Positions 40,730 to 50,199 of a DNA stretch of 64,000 nt are shown piece after piece. Source of the DNA: Ruegeria discodermiae. Lineage in GTDB: Bacteria > Pseudomonadota > Alphaproteobacteria > Rhodobacterales > Rhodobacteraceae. Within the stretch, counting starts at the first letter, position 1. Each line of letters starts with the position of its first letter. The translations under genes and the position numbers were made by a program. Below the pieces are notes generated by a model. It was not told the DNA's origin. It made no database searches and worked only from the letters and a program-made list of their open reading frames with translations. The stretch covers positions 744,001-808,000 of the forward strand of contig NZ_JAVAMO010000001.1 in assembly GCF_030758345.1 (NCBI RefSeq), read 5' to 3'.

Positions 40730-41902
40730 CTACCCTGCTCTTGCGCCGATGGTTTCATCCGCCCGGATACGTGCGAGATGGTCCGTTTGCGTCACGTTAT
40801 CAAGTGTCATTGGGGCATCAATAAGACCGGGATCGGCCTCAAACCTGTCAAGCACCGCCTCGACCGATGCCGCCATGTCGAGAAATCCGATGCGTCCCGC
40901 GATGAAGTGATCCAGCGCCCGTTCCTTGGCGGCGTTGAACACCGCCCCTGACAGCCCGCCGCGCCGCATTACCTGCCGCGCCAGCACCAGCGCCGGATAG
41001 CGGGCATTGTCAGGCGCACGGAAGTTCAGCTGCGCCAGTTGCGCCAGATCCAGCCGCGACACCGGCAGATGCTGCCGGTCAGGCCAGTTCAACGCATAGC
41101 CGATCGCATGGCGCATATCGGGTGCGCCCAGATGCGCCATCAGGGCCCCATCGCGGAATCCGACCAGCGCATGGATGATCGATTCCGGGTGCACGATCAC
41201 CTCGATCTGGTCAGGTGCGACGCCGAAATACTCTTTGGTTTCTATAAGTTCCAGCGCCTTGTTGAACATGGAGGCGCTGTCGATGGTGATCCGCTGCCCC
41301 ATCGCCCAATTGGGATGTAAGGAGGCCTGTTCCAGCGTCGCCTCTTTCAGCGCCTCCAGCGGCCAGTCGCGAAACGCCCCGCCGCTGGCGGTGATCACGA
41401 TCCGCTCGACCGCCGAGATATCCTCGCCCACCAGCGCCTGAAAAACCGCCGAGTGTTCGCTATCCACTGGCAAGAGCCGCGCCGCGTGGCGCCGGGCGGT
41501 ATCCAGCACCAATTGCCCGGCACAGACCAGCGATTCCTTGTTGGCCAGGGCCAGCGTCGCGCCCTGCTCCAGCGCTTTCAGCCCCGGCGCCAGCCCCGCC
41601 GCACCGACAATTGCGGACATGACCCAATCAGCGGGCCGTGCGCCCGCCTCGATCAGGGCATCCGGGCCAGCAGCCACTTCGATACCGCTGCCCGACAGCG
41701 CCTCACGCAGCGCCTGATAGTGCTCCGCATGGGCGGTAACGGCCAATTTTGCCTTTAAAGCCCGCGCATCTGCTGCCAGTTGGTCGATATTGGCGCCACC
41801 CGTCAGGGCCACCACCTCGAACCGCTCGGGGTTTCGGGCGATCAGGTCCACCGTGTTCTGCCCGATCGATCCGGTCGCCCCCAGAATGGAAACGCGCCGC
41901 AT
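40730..41902 (-). CDS. dxr: 1-deoxy-D-xylulose 5-phosphate reductoisomerase
   Basis: 390 residues. NADPH motif VSILGATGSIGQNT at the N-terminus; ANKESLVCAG, SEHSAVFQAL and the HPNWAMGQRITIDSASMFNK active-site region are complete. Second step of the MEP isoprenoid pathway, feeding UppS. ATG 41902 overlaps the cdsA stop by one base; GTG 41905 gives a four-base overlap instead. Confidence 0.98.
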   Translation of the reverse strand: MRRVSILGATGSIGQNTVDLIARNPERFEVVALTGGANIDQLAADARALKAKLAVTAHAEHYQALREALSGSGIEVAAGPDALIEAGARPADWVMSAIVGAAGLAPGLKALEQGATLALANKESLVCAGQLVLDTARRHAARLLPVDSEHSAVFQALVGEDISAVERIVITASGGAFRDWPLEALKEATLEQASLHPNWAMGQRITIDSASMFNKALELIETKEYFGVAPDQIEVIVHPESIIHALVGFRDGALMAHLGAPDMRHAIGYALNWPDRQHLPVSRLDLAQLAQLNFRAPDNARYPALVLARQVMRRGGLSGAVFNAAKERALDHFIAGRIGFLDMAASVEAVLDRFEADPGLIDAPMTLDNVTQTDHLARIRADETIGARAG

Positions 41903-42684
41903 CACATCGGCCCCGGCGCATAGAAAAGCCCCGCGATCAGAACAAAGAGCGCCGCCCCCATCATGCCGTCGAACCGGTCCAGAAAGCCGCCATGTCCGGG
42001 GATCAGGTTCGAGCTGTCCTTGATATGGCAGGCCCGCTTGAGCGCGCTTTCAGCCATGTCACCCGCCTGGCTGGCCATCGACGCCAGCACCGAGACGACC
42101 ACAAAGGCCACGCCAAACCCGGCCTGCAGGGCAACCACAGCGCCCACCAGCGCCGCCGCAGTCCAGCCGCCGACAATGCCCGACCAGGTCTTTTTCGGGC
42201 TCACGCGCGGCCAGAACTTGCACCCGCCGATGGATTTGCCCACGAAATACCCAGCTACGTCGGTGGCGACCACAACGCCAATCAACCACAGCATCCAGCC
42301 AAAGCCCATGTTCAGCCGGATCGAGATGAAGCCCAGCCCCGCCACGCTGATCCATAGGGCAAAAAGCGCATAGATCCCGCGCCGCGCAGGCATTTGCAAA
42401 GCCCCCACAACCACCGGAGCCAACAGCACCGGCAACCTATAGATCACGGGCAGATGATAGCTGAGCAGGATCGCAAACCCGGTCAGAATGCCCAGATGCA
42501 GGGCCTCGCGGCGCTTCTCCGGGGCGATGATCCGCACCAGTTCCCAGATCATCACACCGCAGGCTGCCGCAATGAAGCTTTCAAACCACAGCCCGCCCAG
42601 CCAAAGCTCAACAGCGGCGATTGCAACCAGCACGATCGTCGACACGACTCTCGCCGCCAGATCGGACCATTTGCCCTCGCTCAT
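41902..42684 (-). CDS. cdsA: Phosphatidate cytidylyltransferase
   Basis: 260 residues from ATG 42684, which overlaps the uppS stop. About seven membrane spans and the diagnostic C-terminal signature SALKRACHIKDSSNLIPGHGG followed by DRFDGM. Makes CDP-diacylglycerol for phospholipid synthesis. Confidence 0.97.
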   Translation of the reverse strand: MSEGKWSDLAARVVSTIVLVAIAAVELWLGGLWFESFIAAACGVMIWELVRIIAPEKRREALHLGILTGFAILLSYHLPVIYRLPVLLAPVVVGALQMPARRGIYALFALWISVAGLGFISIRLNMGFGWMLWLIGVVVATDVAGYFVGKSIGGCKFWPRVSPKKTWSGIVGGWTAAALVGAVVALQAGFGVAFVVVSVLASMASQAGDMAESALKRACHIKDSSNLIPGHGGFLDRFDGMMGAALFVLIAGLFYAPGPM

Positions 42685-43412
42685 GCGCGCACCGCACCGA
42701 AGCGCCGGTCGCGGGTGCCATAGCTGCGACACAGATGCCCCAGCTCATCTGCCGTGAAATCCGGCCAGAGCGTGTCGATGAACTCATATTCCGAATAGGC
42801 CGATTGCCAGAGCAGGAAGTTCGAGATCCGCGCCTCGCCGCTGGTGCGGATGACCAGATCGGGGTCCGGCAGCACGCAGGTATCGAGATATCGCGGCAGG
42901 GTTTCCTCGTCCACGTCATCGGGGTTCAGCTTGCCCTGGGCGACGTCCTGCGCCAGACGCTTGGTGGCGCGGGCCACTTCGTCGCGACCACCATAGTTCA
43001 GCGCGATGGTCAGGTTCACGCGCGCATTGTCGCGCGTCTTTTCCTCAAGCGTGTCCATCAGGGCGACCAGCTTGTTGTCCAGCCGCACCCGGTCACCGAT
43101 GAAACGCACGCAAACGCCGCGTTCGGCCAGGGCGCGGGTCTCTTTGGTGATATAACGGCGGAACAGGGTCATCAGCCCGGCCACTTCGACCTGGGTCCGC
43201 TTCCAGTTCTCGGTCGAAAAGGCGAAGATCGTCAGGTATTCGATCCCCAGTTCCGGGCAGGCCTCGACCACTTCGCGCACGCGGCGCGCACCGGCGTGAT
43301 GTCCGAACAGGCGTGGCCGACCGCGCGCCTGCGCCCAACGGCCATTGCCATCCATGATGATCGCGACGTGGCGCGGGCCACCGGCCGTCTCAGATGAGGG
43401 ATCCTTGAGCAT
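42681..43412 (-). CDS. uppS: Undecaprenyl diphosphate synthase (cis-prenyltransferase)
   Basis: 243 residues. Starts with the family motif HVAIIMDGNGRWAQARGRPR (catalytic Asp in MDGNG), then FAFSTENWKR, and ends with LWPDFTADEL. Produces the C55 lipid carrier precursor for peptidoglycan and polysaccharides from FPP. Twelve bases after frr. Confidence 0.97.
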   Translation of the reverse strand: MLKDPSSETAGGPRHVAIIMDGNGRWAQARGRPRLFGHHAGARRVREVVEACPELGIEYLTIFAFSTENWKRTQVEVAGLMTLFRRYITKETRALAERGVCVRFIGDRVRLDNKLVALMDTLEEKTRDNARVNLTIALNYGGRDEVARATKRLAQDVAQGKLNPDDVDEETLPRYLDTCVLPDPDLVIRTSGEARISNFLLWQSAYSEYEFIDTLWPDFTADELGHLCRSYGTRDRRFGAVRA

Positions 43413-43424
43413 CGGTTGACGCGT

Positions 43425-43988
43425 TTACACCTGCATGATTTCGGCTTGTTTGGTTTCCAGCGCGGTATCGACGGCCTTGATCATCTCATCCGTCAGTTCC
43501 TGCACCTCGGTCTCCCAGAATTTCTGGTCGTCTTCCGACATGCCGTCGGCCTTGGCCTTCTTGATCTGGTCCATCCCGTCGCGGCGCACGTTGCGAATGG
43601 CGACCCGCGCGCTTTCGGCATATTGGCCCGCCACCTTGCCCAGCTCGCGGCGGCGTTCCTCGTTCAGTTCCGGGATCGGCAGCATGATGATCGTGCCGTT
43701 GAGCTGCGGGTTGATGCCCAGCCCGCTTTCGCGAATGGCTTTCTCGACCTTGCCGACCAGCGATTTATCCCAGACATTGATCGTTACCATGCGGGGCTCG
43801 GGCACGTTCACGGTGCCGACCTGATTGATCGGGGTCATCGAGCCATAGGCATCCACCATCACCGGCTCCAGCATCGAGGCCGAAGCCCGACCCGTGCGCA
43901 GCGACGCAAACTCGGTTCGCAGATTGGCCATCGAGCCATCCATGCGGCGCTTCAGATCATCGGTATCCAGTTCGAAATCTTCAGACAT
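43425..43988 (-). CDS. frr: Ribosome recycling factor
   Basis: 187 residues from ATG 43988. Family blocks [35 protein letters not shown] and the C-terminal [21 protein letters not shown] are intact. Splits post-termination ribosomes with EF-G. In many Proteobacteria pyrH precedes frr; here the upstream neighbour is a LysR gene. Confidence 0.98.
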   Translation of the reverse strand: MSEDFELDTDDLKRRMDGSMANLRTEFASLRTGRASASMLEPVMVDAYGSMTPINQVGTVNVPEPRMVTINVWDKSLVGKVEKAIRESGLGINPQLNGTIIMLPIPELNEERRRELGKVAGQYAESARVAIRNVRRDGMDQIKKAKADGMSEDDQKFWETEVQELTDEMIKAVDTALETKQAEIMQV

Positions 43989-44263
43989 GCTGCCCACTCC
44001 CCTTGCTTCAGGTGCTGTTTTGACGGGTCATACGCCATCGGCTTCTGGATGTATAGCAATCATGAACCACAATCACAGCAAAGACGAGGCCGACCGGCCG
44101 CCCTATATCCTCCGCAGATGGCAAACTTGTCGCCACCACCGGTTAAGGCCCGCAGCCCGACCGTTAAGGGTTTGCGACCCGCTCCAGCAATCCAGCTTCA
44201 GCCATCGGGGCCATTCAGGCGTCTTGCCTCAACACCTACGGCATTGATCCGTTACGCACCTTC

Positions 44264-45148
44264 TCAGTGGGGGTCCTGAGCCGTTTCTACCTCAATCCAA
44301 CGGCGGAAAAGCCTGATCTTGTTCAGATTTCTGCGCGCTTCCGGATAGACTAGCCAATGCGCCATGCCATCTGTCGCAACCAGCTCGAAAGGTTGGATCA
44401 GACGCCCGGAGGCAAGATCCTGGCGAAAGAAACGCGGCGAGAGCATCGCGATCCCGTGGCCGGCCATCGCAGCTTGCGCCGCTTCGGTCTGTGAGGCCAT
44501 CGAGGTTCCGGTCAGACGTTCCAGCCCGGACGGGTCACAGCCTGCGGCGTCGAACCAGATGCGCCAATAGGAATCGCGCGGGCAGATCAGCGGATACTCC
44601 AGCAACTCCTGCGGCGAGGATGGCACTGCCCCCAGCGCAGGGCCAAAAACCGGCGTGAATTCGGTAGGCATCAGGCGATGCGCGCGCAAACCCGGAAACC
44701 CGCCATCGCCATATCGGATGGCGAGATCAATTTCAGAGCGCGCAAAATCCGTTCGCTCCTCGTTGGCAAAGACCCGCACCGCGATCTCGGGATGCGCGAT
44801 CTGGAACCGACCGATATTGGGCGCCAGCCAATTCGCCGAAAAGGTCGGCGTCGCAGAGATAGTCAGCGTGGCATGCTGGTCGGCCTCGACCGTCTGAAAC
44901 GCCGTGCGCATCAGATCAAAGGCCTCGACCACCGATTTGGCCAGCCGTTCGCCATCGCGGGTCAGATGCACCTTGCGCGCCGCGCGGGCGAACAGGCGAA
45001 ACCCCAGACGCTCTTCCAGCACCCGGATCTGATAGCTGACCGAGGCCTGGCTCATGCCAAGCTCTTCAGCCGCGCGGGTAAAGCTCTGATGGCGCGCGGC
45101 GGCTTCAAAAGCCCGGATGGCAGCGAGGGAGGGAAGGATCTGCACCAT
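44264..45148 (-). CDS. LysR family transcriptional regulator (GcvA-like)
   Basis: About 294 residues from ATG 45148 (GTG 45160 also possible). N-terminal helix-turn-helix LPSLAAIRAFEAAARHQSFT through MSQASVSYQIRVLEERLG; the C-terminal substrate-binding domain starts near residue 90. Details such as IDLAIRYGDGGFPGLRAHRL resemble GcvA-type members. Divergent from a DUF1127-like gene, its probable target; a palindrome lies between them. Confidence 0.93.
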   Translation of the reverse strand: MVQILPSLAAIRAFEAAARHQSFTRAAEELGMSQASVSYQIRVLEERLGFRLFARAARKVHLTRDGERLAKSVVEAFDLMRTAFQTVEADQHATLTISATPTFSANWLAPNIGRFQIAHPEIAVRVFANEERTDFARSEIDLAIRYGDGGFPGLRAHRLMPTEFTPVFGPALGAVPSSPQELLEYPLICPRDSYWRIWFDAAGCDPSGLERLTGTSMASQTEAAQAAMAGHGIAMLSPRFFRQDLASGRLIQPFELVATDGMAHWLVYPEARRNLNKIRLFRRWIEVETAQDPH

Positions 45149-45203
45149 GCATAAATTCACCTTATGCTTTCATACTGTCTCTGCGTTTCACAAAACGCCT
45201 GCT

Positions 45204-45219
45204 CTCAACAATTATTGAG
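45204..45219. promoter_or_regulatory. Operator-like palindrome between the LysR and DUF1127-like genes
   Basis: CTCAA-CAATTA-TTGAG, a near-perfect 16-base inverted repeat of the size expected for a LysR box (T-N11-A type), 56 bases from the regulator start and 35 from the small gene. Confidence 0.5.
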
Positions 45220-45254
45220 CACAGATCATAGCAGTAAATCAGAAAGCGTATCCC

Positions 45255-45404
45255 ATGCATAGACTGGCTTTGGGCATCAAACGCCGCGTGTCTCGCTGGC
45301 GTCCCCTGTCAACGCGGCCACGACCGCGTCGCACGATCCATGTGGACCAATTGGACGACCATATGCTCAGGGATGTCGGGCTGCCGCCCAGAAGCGACCG
45401 CTAG
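45255..45404 (+). CDS. DUF1127-like small Arg-rich protein
   Basis: 49 residues: MHRLALGIKRRVSRWR, an Arg/Pro-rich linker, then IHVDQLDDHMLRDVGLPPRS, which is the DUF1127 core (L.D..LRD.GL). AGAAAG is about 7 bases upstream. It is shorter than the protein at 18612 but has the same ending, and in both cases the gene is divergent from a regulator. Confidence 0.72.
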   Translation: MHRLALGIKRRVSRWRPLSTRPRPRRTIHVDQLDDHMLRDVGLPPRSDR

Positions 45405-45413
45405 GCCCGCAGA

Positions 45414-45998
45414 TCAGGCGTCCAGCTCGGTGTCCCAATAGAGGAAGTCGATCCAGCTATCATGCAGGTGATTGGGTGGAAATTTCCGGCCGGTGTTACG
45501 CAATTCCTCGGCTTGCGGCCGACGCGGGGGCTTGCGCAGGCTCATCCCCGCGCGGCGCAGGGATTTCGATCCTTTGCGCAGGTTGCAGGGCGCGCAGGCG
45601 GCGACCACATTCTCCCAACTTGTGACGCCGCCTGCTGCGCGGGGCACCACATGATCAAAGGTCAGGTCACCTTTGGCGCCGCAATACTGGCAGCAGAATT
45701 CGTCCCTCAGAAATAAATTAAAGCGCGTGAAGGCCACGCGCTTTTGAGGTTTTACATAGTCTTTCAGAACAACGACCGAGGGTATCCTGATTTGCATCGA
45801 CGGACTTCGGACAACCTCGTCATATTCCGCGACAATATCCACCCGATCCAGCCACGCGGCCTTGATGGCGTCCTGCCAGGCCCAGAGTGACAAGGGATAA
45901 TAAGACAGCGGCCTGTAATCCGCGTTCAGCACCAGTGCGGGGTGCTGTTTCAGGGCGCCTGGCTCCCTGACAAATTCGGTCCTGAAATCGCCATCCAT
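45414..45998 (-). CDS. HNH endonuclease
   Basis: 194 residues from ATG 45998, GGAGAG upstream. Zinc-associated HNH core: CCQYCGAKGDLTFDHVVPRA, then the Asn in SWENVVAACAPCN, i.e. two CxxC pairs flanking DHVVPRA. The N-terminal LVLNADYRPLSYYPLSLW is typical of a stand-alone chromosomal HNH family seen across Alphaproteobacteria. Role in DNA repair or processing is likely but not defined. A frame extension to 46121 looks unconserved. Confidence 0.9.
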   Translation of the reverse strand: MDGDFRTEFVREPGALKQHPALVLNADYRPLSYYPLSLWAWQDAIKAAWLDRVDIVAEYDEVVRSPSMQIRIPSVVVLKDYVKPQKRVAFTRFNLFLRDEFCCQYCGAKGDLTFDHVVPRAAGGVTSWENVVAACAPCNLRKGSKSLRRAGMSLRKPPRRPQAEELRNTGRKFPPNHLHDSWIDFLYWDTELDA

Positions 45999-46210
45999 AC
46001 CTGACTCTCCACTCGCCCTGCTCTGTCCTCTTGTGACATCAGGGCGGGGAGCCCCGCCCCTGCCTTTGGTATAACTATATATCGTGGTCAGCCCGTGACA
46101 AGCCTTGAATTTCCACAACATATCGCCGTCTTGCTAGCGGGCTTCCGTAACAGGATCGTGACGGTTATCCACATACTTGCCCACATCGGCCCCGCCCGCT
46201 AGGACGGGGC

Positions 46211-46786
46211 ATGAGCTGGTTCATCCGTTTCAACAAACCCTTCGATGTCTTGTCGCAATTCACCGACAAAGGCACCGAGGGCAGTCCGCGCCGCACCTTG
46301 TCGGAGTTCATCGATCTGCCTGGCGTCTATCCGGCCGGGCGGCTGGACCGGGACAGCGAAGGGCTGATGCTGCTGACCGATGACGGGCGGTTACAGGCCC
46401 GCATCGCCGACCCGAAACACAAGATGGCCAAGACCTATTGGGCGCAGGTCGAAGGTATTCCAGATGCCGCGGCGCTGGATGCGTTGAGAAAGGGTGTCCA
46501 GCTCAAGGACGGTATGACCCGACCGGCGCGGGCGCGGCTGATCGAGGAACCGGAAAGCCTCTGGCCCCGGACGCCACCGATCCGGGTGCGCAAATCCATC
46601 CCCGACAGCTGGATCGAAATCACCGTCCGCGAGGGTCGTAACCGGCAGGTGCGGCGCATGACCGCCGCCGTGGGCCACCCGACCCTGCGCCTGATCCGCT
46701 GCCGGATCGGCGACTGGTCGCTGGAGCGGCTAGAGCCGGGCAGATGGGAGGCGCTGCCGCCGCCTGACAGGTCTCGCCGCAAATGA
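46211..46786 (+). CDS. RluE-like 23S rRNA pseudouridine synthase
   Basis: 191 residues. RsuA/RluB/E/F group motif [14 protein letters not shown] contains the catalytic Asp; [19 protein letters not shown] and [12 protein letters not shown] follow. There is no N-terminal S4 domain, as in RluE. Its stop overlaps the ATG of the glyoxalase-like gene (ATGA). Confidence 0.93.
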   Translation: MSWFIRFNKPFDVLSQFTDKGTEGSPRRTLSEFIDLPGVYPAGRLDRDSEGLMLLTDDGRLQARIADPKHKMAKTYWAQVEGIPDAAALDALRKGVQLKDGMTRPARARLIEEPESLWPRTPPIRVRKSIPDSWIEITVREGRNRQVRRMTAAVGHPTLRLIRCRIGDWSLERLEPGRWEALPPPDRSRRK

Positions 46787-47250
46787 TACACTCGGGCATG
46801 ACCGACACGTTGCCCCCTGCCCCCGCCCCGTCCGCGATCCTTGAAGCGACGCTCTATGCCGAGGATCTGGATCTGGCCGAGGCGTTTTATGGCACCCTGC
46901 TAGGACTCGAATGTATCCAGCGCATCGGCGAACGGCATGTGTTCTTCAGGGTTGGCCCATCGATCTTGCTGATCTTCAACCCGCATAAGACAGTGCTGCC
47001 CCCCAACAACCCGCGCCTGCCGGTGCCTGCCCATGGCGCGCATGGGCATGGTCATGTCTGCTTCACATTGGATCGCGAGGCGATTGACTCGATGCGCCAG
47101 CGGCTTGCGACCGCCAATGTCACCATAGACACCGAGTTCCACTGGCCCAACGGGGCGAAATCGCTCTATGTCCGCGACCCTGCCGGGAACTCGGTCGAAT
47201 TCGCGGAAGGCTGGCTCTGGGGGGCCACGGATTCGGGGTCACCCGCCTAG
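46783..47250 (+). CDS. Glyoxalase/bleomycin-resistance (VOC) superfamily protein
   Basis: 155 residues, one VOC fold built from paired beta-alpha-beta-beta units: [31 protein letters not shown], and [25 protein letters not shown] with the usual metal-binding Glu at its end. Substrate unknown. ATG 46783 is coupled to the pseudouridine synthase stop; ATG 46798 is an alternative start. It overlaps the next gene's stop on the other strand. Confidence 0.9.
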   Translation: MIHSGMTDTLPPAPAPSAILEATLYAEDLDLAEAFYGTLLGLECIQRIGERHVFFRVGPSILLIFNPHKTVLPPNNPRLPVPAHGAHGHGHVCFTLDREAIDSMRQRLATANVTIDTEFHWPNGAKSLYVRDPAGNSVEFAEGWLWGATDSGSPA

Positions 47251-47546
47251 ATGGGCGTCTTTTCTCCGGCCTCGAAATGCGAGATATCGCGCGAGATGAC
47301 ACCGACCGACCCAAGGGTCGCGCGGAACTCGGCCATATGCGGCGTTTCGAAATGGGCTTGCAACGCGGTCAGGCTGTCCCATTCCTCATAAACACGGAAC
47401 CGCGTTTCCGAACCGATTACCTGGCTGAACTCATAGAGTCTGCAGCCGTCTTCCTTGAGGGTCTCGGTGACCATCTTCTGCACGGCCGCTTTGGCGGCTT
47501 CCACGCCATCAGGGGCGATTTCAACAATTCCGGTAACAGTCAGCAT
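47247..47546 (-). CDS. Antibiotic biosynthesis monooxygenase (ABM/LsrG-like) domain protein
   Basis: 99 residues from ATG 47546 (AAGGGA upstream); ATG 47573, which overlaps the esterase stop, is possible. Ferredoxin-like ABM fold: GCRLYEFSQV, RFRVYEEWDSLTALQAHFETPHM. Such small dimeric enzymes act as cofactor-free oxygenases or isomerases. Coupled with the esterase upstream. Confidence 0.85.
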   Translation of the reverse strand: MLTVTGIVEIAPDGVEAAKAAVQKMVTETLKEDGCRLYEFSQVIGSETRFRVYEEWDSLTALQAHFETPHMAEFRATLGSVGVISRDISHFEAGEKTPI

Positions 47547-47569
47547 CCAATCTATCCCTTTGTGATCCG

Positions 47570-48235
47570 TCAAAGACTCAGCTTGTCGCGCATAAAGGCC
47601 AGCGCCACGCTCAACCCATCCGGCGCGATCCCGTGGCCAGTGCCTTTCATGACATGGGCATAGACCTCTTTGAAGCCTGCCTCTTGCAGCGCCTCGGCGG
47701 CTTCGGGCAGGGATTGCGGCGGCACCACGTCATCAGCATCGCCATGCACCAGCAGCACCGGCATGCGGCTGACCGCCTCCTCGCTAAGCGCTTCGGGGTT
47801 CAGCAACCGGCCCGAAAAGGCGACGATCCCCGCCACGGGGTCTTCGCGACGCGGCGCGACATGCAGGCTCATCATTGTGCCCTGGCTGAAGCCGAACAGC
47901 ACGACCTGTTCCGGCAAGACATCCTCATCCACCATCAGCGCGTCGAGATAGGCGTTCAGATCATCGGTGGCCGCCGCCATGCCGCGCATGGCCTCTTCCT
48001 CGGACGAGCCGTCGATCCATGGGATCGGGAACCACTGATAACCGCCGGGCATGCCGGGAATCTGCTCCGGCGCATCAGGGGCGACAAAGAGCGTGTCCGG
48101 CAGGTGCTCGCCCAGCACATCGGCGAGCCCCAGCAGGTCGGCCCCGTTGGCGCCATAGCCGTGCAGAAACACCACCACCGATCGTGTGCTGCCCGATTGC
48201 GGCTCTTTGCGGCCGGAGGTTAAAACGCGCGTCAT
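47570..48235 (-). CDS. Phospholipase/carboxylesterase family alpha/beta hydrolase
   Basis: 221 residues. HGYGANGADLLGLA oxyanion region, nucleophile in FGFSQGTMMS, Asp in VHGDADDVVP and His in GTGHGIAPDG: a complete triad of the COG0400 carboxylesterase family. No signal peptide, so cytoplasmic. Its start overlaps the glycosylase stop by 4 bases. Confidence 0.92.
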   Translation of the reverse strand: MTRVLTSGRKEPQSGSTRSVVVFLHGYGANGADLLGLADVLGEHLPDTLFVAPDAPEQIPGMPGGYQWFPIPWIDGSSEEEAMRGMAAATDDLNAYLDALMVDEDVLPEQVVLFGFSQGTMMSLHVAPRREDPVAGIVAFSGRLLNPEALSEEAVSRMPVLLVHGDADDVVPPQSLPEAAEALQEAGFKEVYAHVMKGTGHGIAPDGLSVALAFMRDKLSL

Positions 48236-48867
48236 CTGATCCCTTCCCTGTCTTTGGCCAAGCGGTAATAGGCCCAGAGCACGCGGGCCGCAACCGACCG
48301 CCAGGGCGACCAGTCCTCTGCCATCGCGCGCAGGTCCTTTTCCCTGGGCCGCTCCGACAGGCCATAGAGATCCCTGGCCGCCTCCTGCAGCGCCAGATCG
48401 CCAGGTGCAAAGACATCGGCCCGGCCAAGCGAGAACATCGCGTAAATCTCGGCGGTCCAGGCGCCAATGCCCGGCACTTCGACCAGCGTTGCAACGACCT
48501 CATCGGAGGGCGCGGCGCGCAGGGCGTTGTAATCAATGCGTGCCTCGGCCAGGGCACGGGCGTAGCGGATTTTCTGGCGGCTCAGCCCCACCGCCCGCAG
48601 ATCGTCATCGCTGGCCCAGAGAATCTTGCGCGGTCCGGTCAGCTTTGCCGCCTTCATCCGCCCCCAGATCGCATTGGCCGAGGCGACGCTGACCTGCTGG
48701 CTGACAATGGCGCTGAGTAGTTCCGCAAACCCGTCCGGCTTGCGCCGCAAGGGCAGCGGGCCGGTCAGCGTCATGGCATGGGACATGCGCGGGCATTGCG
48801 CGGCCAGCCAGTCTGCCCCTTCGGCCACGCAATCGGGCGTTTCGATGATCCGTTCGCTTTGTGCCAT
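48232..48867 (-). CDS. DNA-3-methyladenine glycosylase II (AlkA-like)
   Basis: 211 residues from ATG 48867. Helix-hairpin-helix-GPD glycosylase: LVEVPGIGAWTAEIYAMF and the catalytic Asp in FAPGDLALQEAA. SAIVSQQVS is the usual early motif. It excises alkylated bases. Smaller than E. coli AlkA because the N-terminal TBP-like domain is absent, like the yeast MAG type. The open frame extends upstream in sequence without similarity. Confidence 0.92.
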   Translation of the reverse strand: MAQSERIIETPDCVAEGADWLAAQCPRMSHAMTLTGPLPLRRKPDGFAELLSAIVSQQVSVASANAIWGRMKAAKLTGPRKILWASDDDLRAVGLSRQKIRYARALAEARIDYNALRAAPSDEVVATLVEVPGIGAWTAEIYAMFSLGRADVFAPGDLALQEAARDLYGLSERPREKDLRAMAEDWSPWRSVAARVLWAYYRLAKDREGIR

Positions 48868-48966
48868 CCCTGCCCGTTTCCGTTGCGCGCTGCTGCGGCA
48901 CCGTAACCGCATCCGCCGCACGTGCAAGCGCTTGTCGCGCCATGCAAACAGGGATACGCATGGCGC

Positions 48967-50190
48967 ATGACAGACACCCTCGCCCCTGCTGACGACCGTA
49001 TCGCCCGCCGCAACGTTGTGGTTCTTGTGGCGGCGCAGGCCGTGCTGGGTGCACAGATGCCGATGATCTTCACCATCGGCGGGCTGGCCGGGCAATCGCT
49101 GGCCAGCAATGTCTGCCTCGCCACGCTGCCGATTTCCATGATCGTTCTGGGCTCGATGCTGGCAGCCACTCCGATGTCGGCGATCATGCAGCGCTGGGGC
49201 CGCCGCGCCGGGTTCATGCTTGGGGCGCTGATGGGGGCGCTGGGCGGTATCGTGGGGGCTTATGGTCTTTACCTGAGTTCCTTTCCGGTCTTTCTGGCCG
49301 GGAGCCTGCTGACCGGTATCTATATGAGCGCCCATGGCTTTTATCGCTTTGCCGCCGCCGATACTGCCTCTGATGCGTACCGGCCCAAGGCGATTTCCTA
49401 TGTGATGGCGGGCGGTCTGGCTGCGGCCATCATCGGACCACAACTGGTGAAACTCACCGCTACGGCTTATGTGATCCCGTTTCTTGGCACCTATGTGGCG
49501 GTGATCACGCTAAATATCGTCGGCTCGCTGCTGTTTCTGTTCCTTGACATCCCGCGCCCCGCGCCGCCCTCGGCAGACAGCCCCAGGGGCCGCACGAGGT
49601 GGGAGCTGATCAAGACGCCCCGCATCGCGGTGGCCGTGATCTGCGGCATGGTGTCTTATGCGCTGATGAACCTGGTGATGACCTCGACCCCGCTGGCAGT
49701 GGTGGGCTGTGGCTATGCCACAAACGATGCAGCGGATGTGGTCACCAGCCATGTGCTGGCCATGTTCATTCCCAGCTTCTTCACCGGCCATCTGATCGCC
49801 CGCTTCGGGGTCGAGAAGATCATGGCGCTGGGGCTGGTCATTCTCGCCGCCGCAGGAGTTGTGGCACTGGAAGGCGTCGATCTGAACAACTTCTTCCTGG
49901 CCCTGATCCTGCTGGGGGTCGGCTGGAATTTCGGCTTTATCGGCGCCACCACAATGCTCGCCGCCTCACATACGCCCAGCGAGCGGGGCCGGATGCAGGG
50001 GCTGAACGACCTGCTGGTCTTTGGCGGCGTCACCTTCGCCTCGGTCGCGTCGGGCGGTTTGATGAACTGTTCGGGCGGCAACCCGGTCGAGGGCTGGACC
50101 GCCGTGAACCTCGCCATGGCGCCGTTCCTGGTGCTGGCGGGCGGCGCGCTGATCTGGTTGATGCTGCGCCCGAAAGAGGAACTGGCCTGA
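48967..50190 (+). CDS. Major facilitator superfamily transporter
   Basis: 407 residues with twelve hydrophobic spans. The loop 2-3 region holds MQRWGRRAGFMLG, a form of the G-x3-DRxGRR motif. The second half repeats the pattern (HLIARFGVEKIMALG). Similar to YfkF/riboflavin-independent MFS members of unknown substrate. Divergent from the glycosylase, with 99 bases between. Confidence 0.9.
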   Translation: MTDTLAPADDRIARRNVVVLVAAQAVLGAQMPMIFTIGGLAGQSLASNVCLATLPISMIVLGSMLAATPMSAIMQRWGRRAGFMLGALMGALGGIVGAYGLYLSSFPVFLAGSLLTGIYMSAHGFYRFAAADTASDAYRPKAISYVMAGGLAAAIIGPQLVKLTATAYVIPFLGTYVAVITLNIVGSLLFLFLDIPRPAPPSADSPRGRTRWELIKTPRIAVAVICGMVSYALMNLVMTSTPLAVVGCGYATNDAADVVTSHVLAMFIPSFFTGHLIARFGVEKIMALGLVILAAAGVVALEGVDLNNFFLALILLGVGWNFGFIGATTMLAASHTPSERGRMQGLNDLLVFGGVTFASVASGGLMNCSGGNPVEGWTAVNLAMAPFLVLAGGALIWLMLRPKEELA

Positions 50191-50199
50191 GCCAGCCTG

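Noticed and set aside
43894-44247. 117-codon plus-strand frame across the frr start and the gap
   Set aside because: Half lies antisense to frr and the rest has no protein-like pattern.
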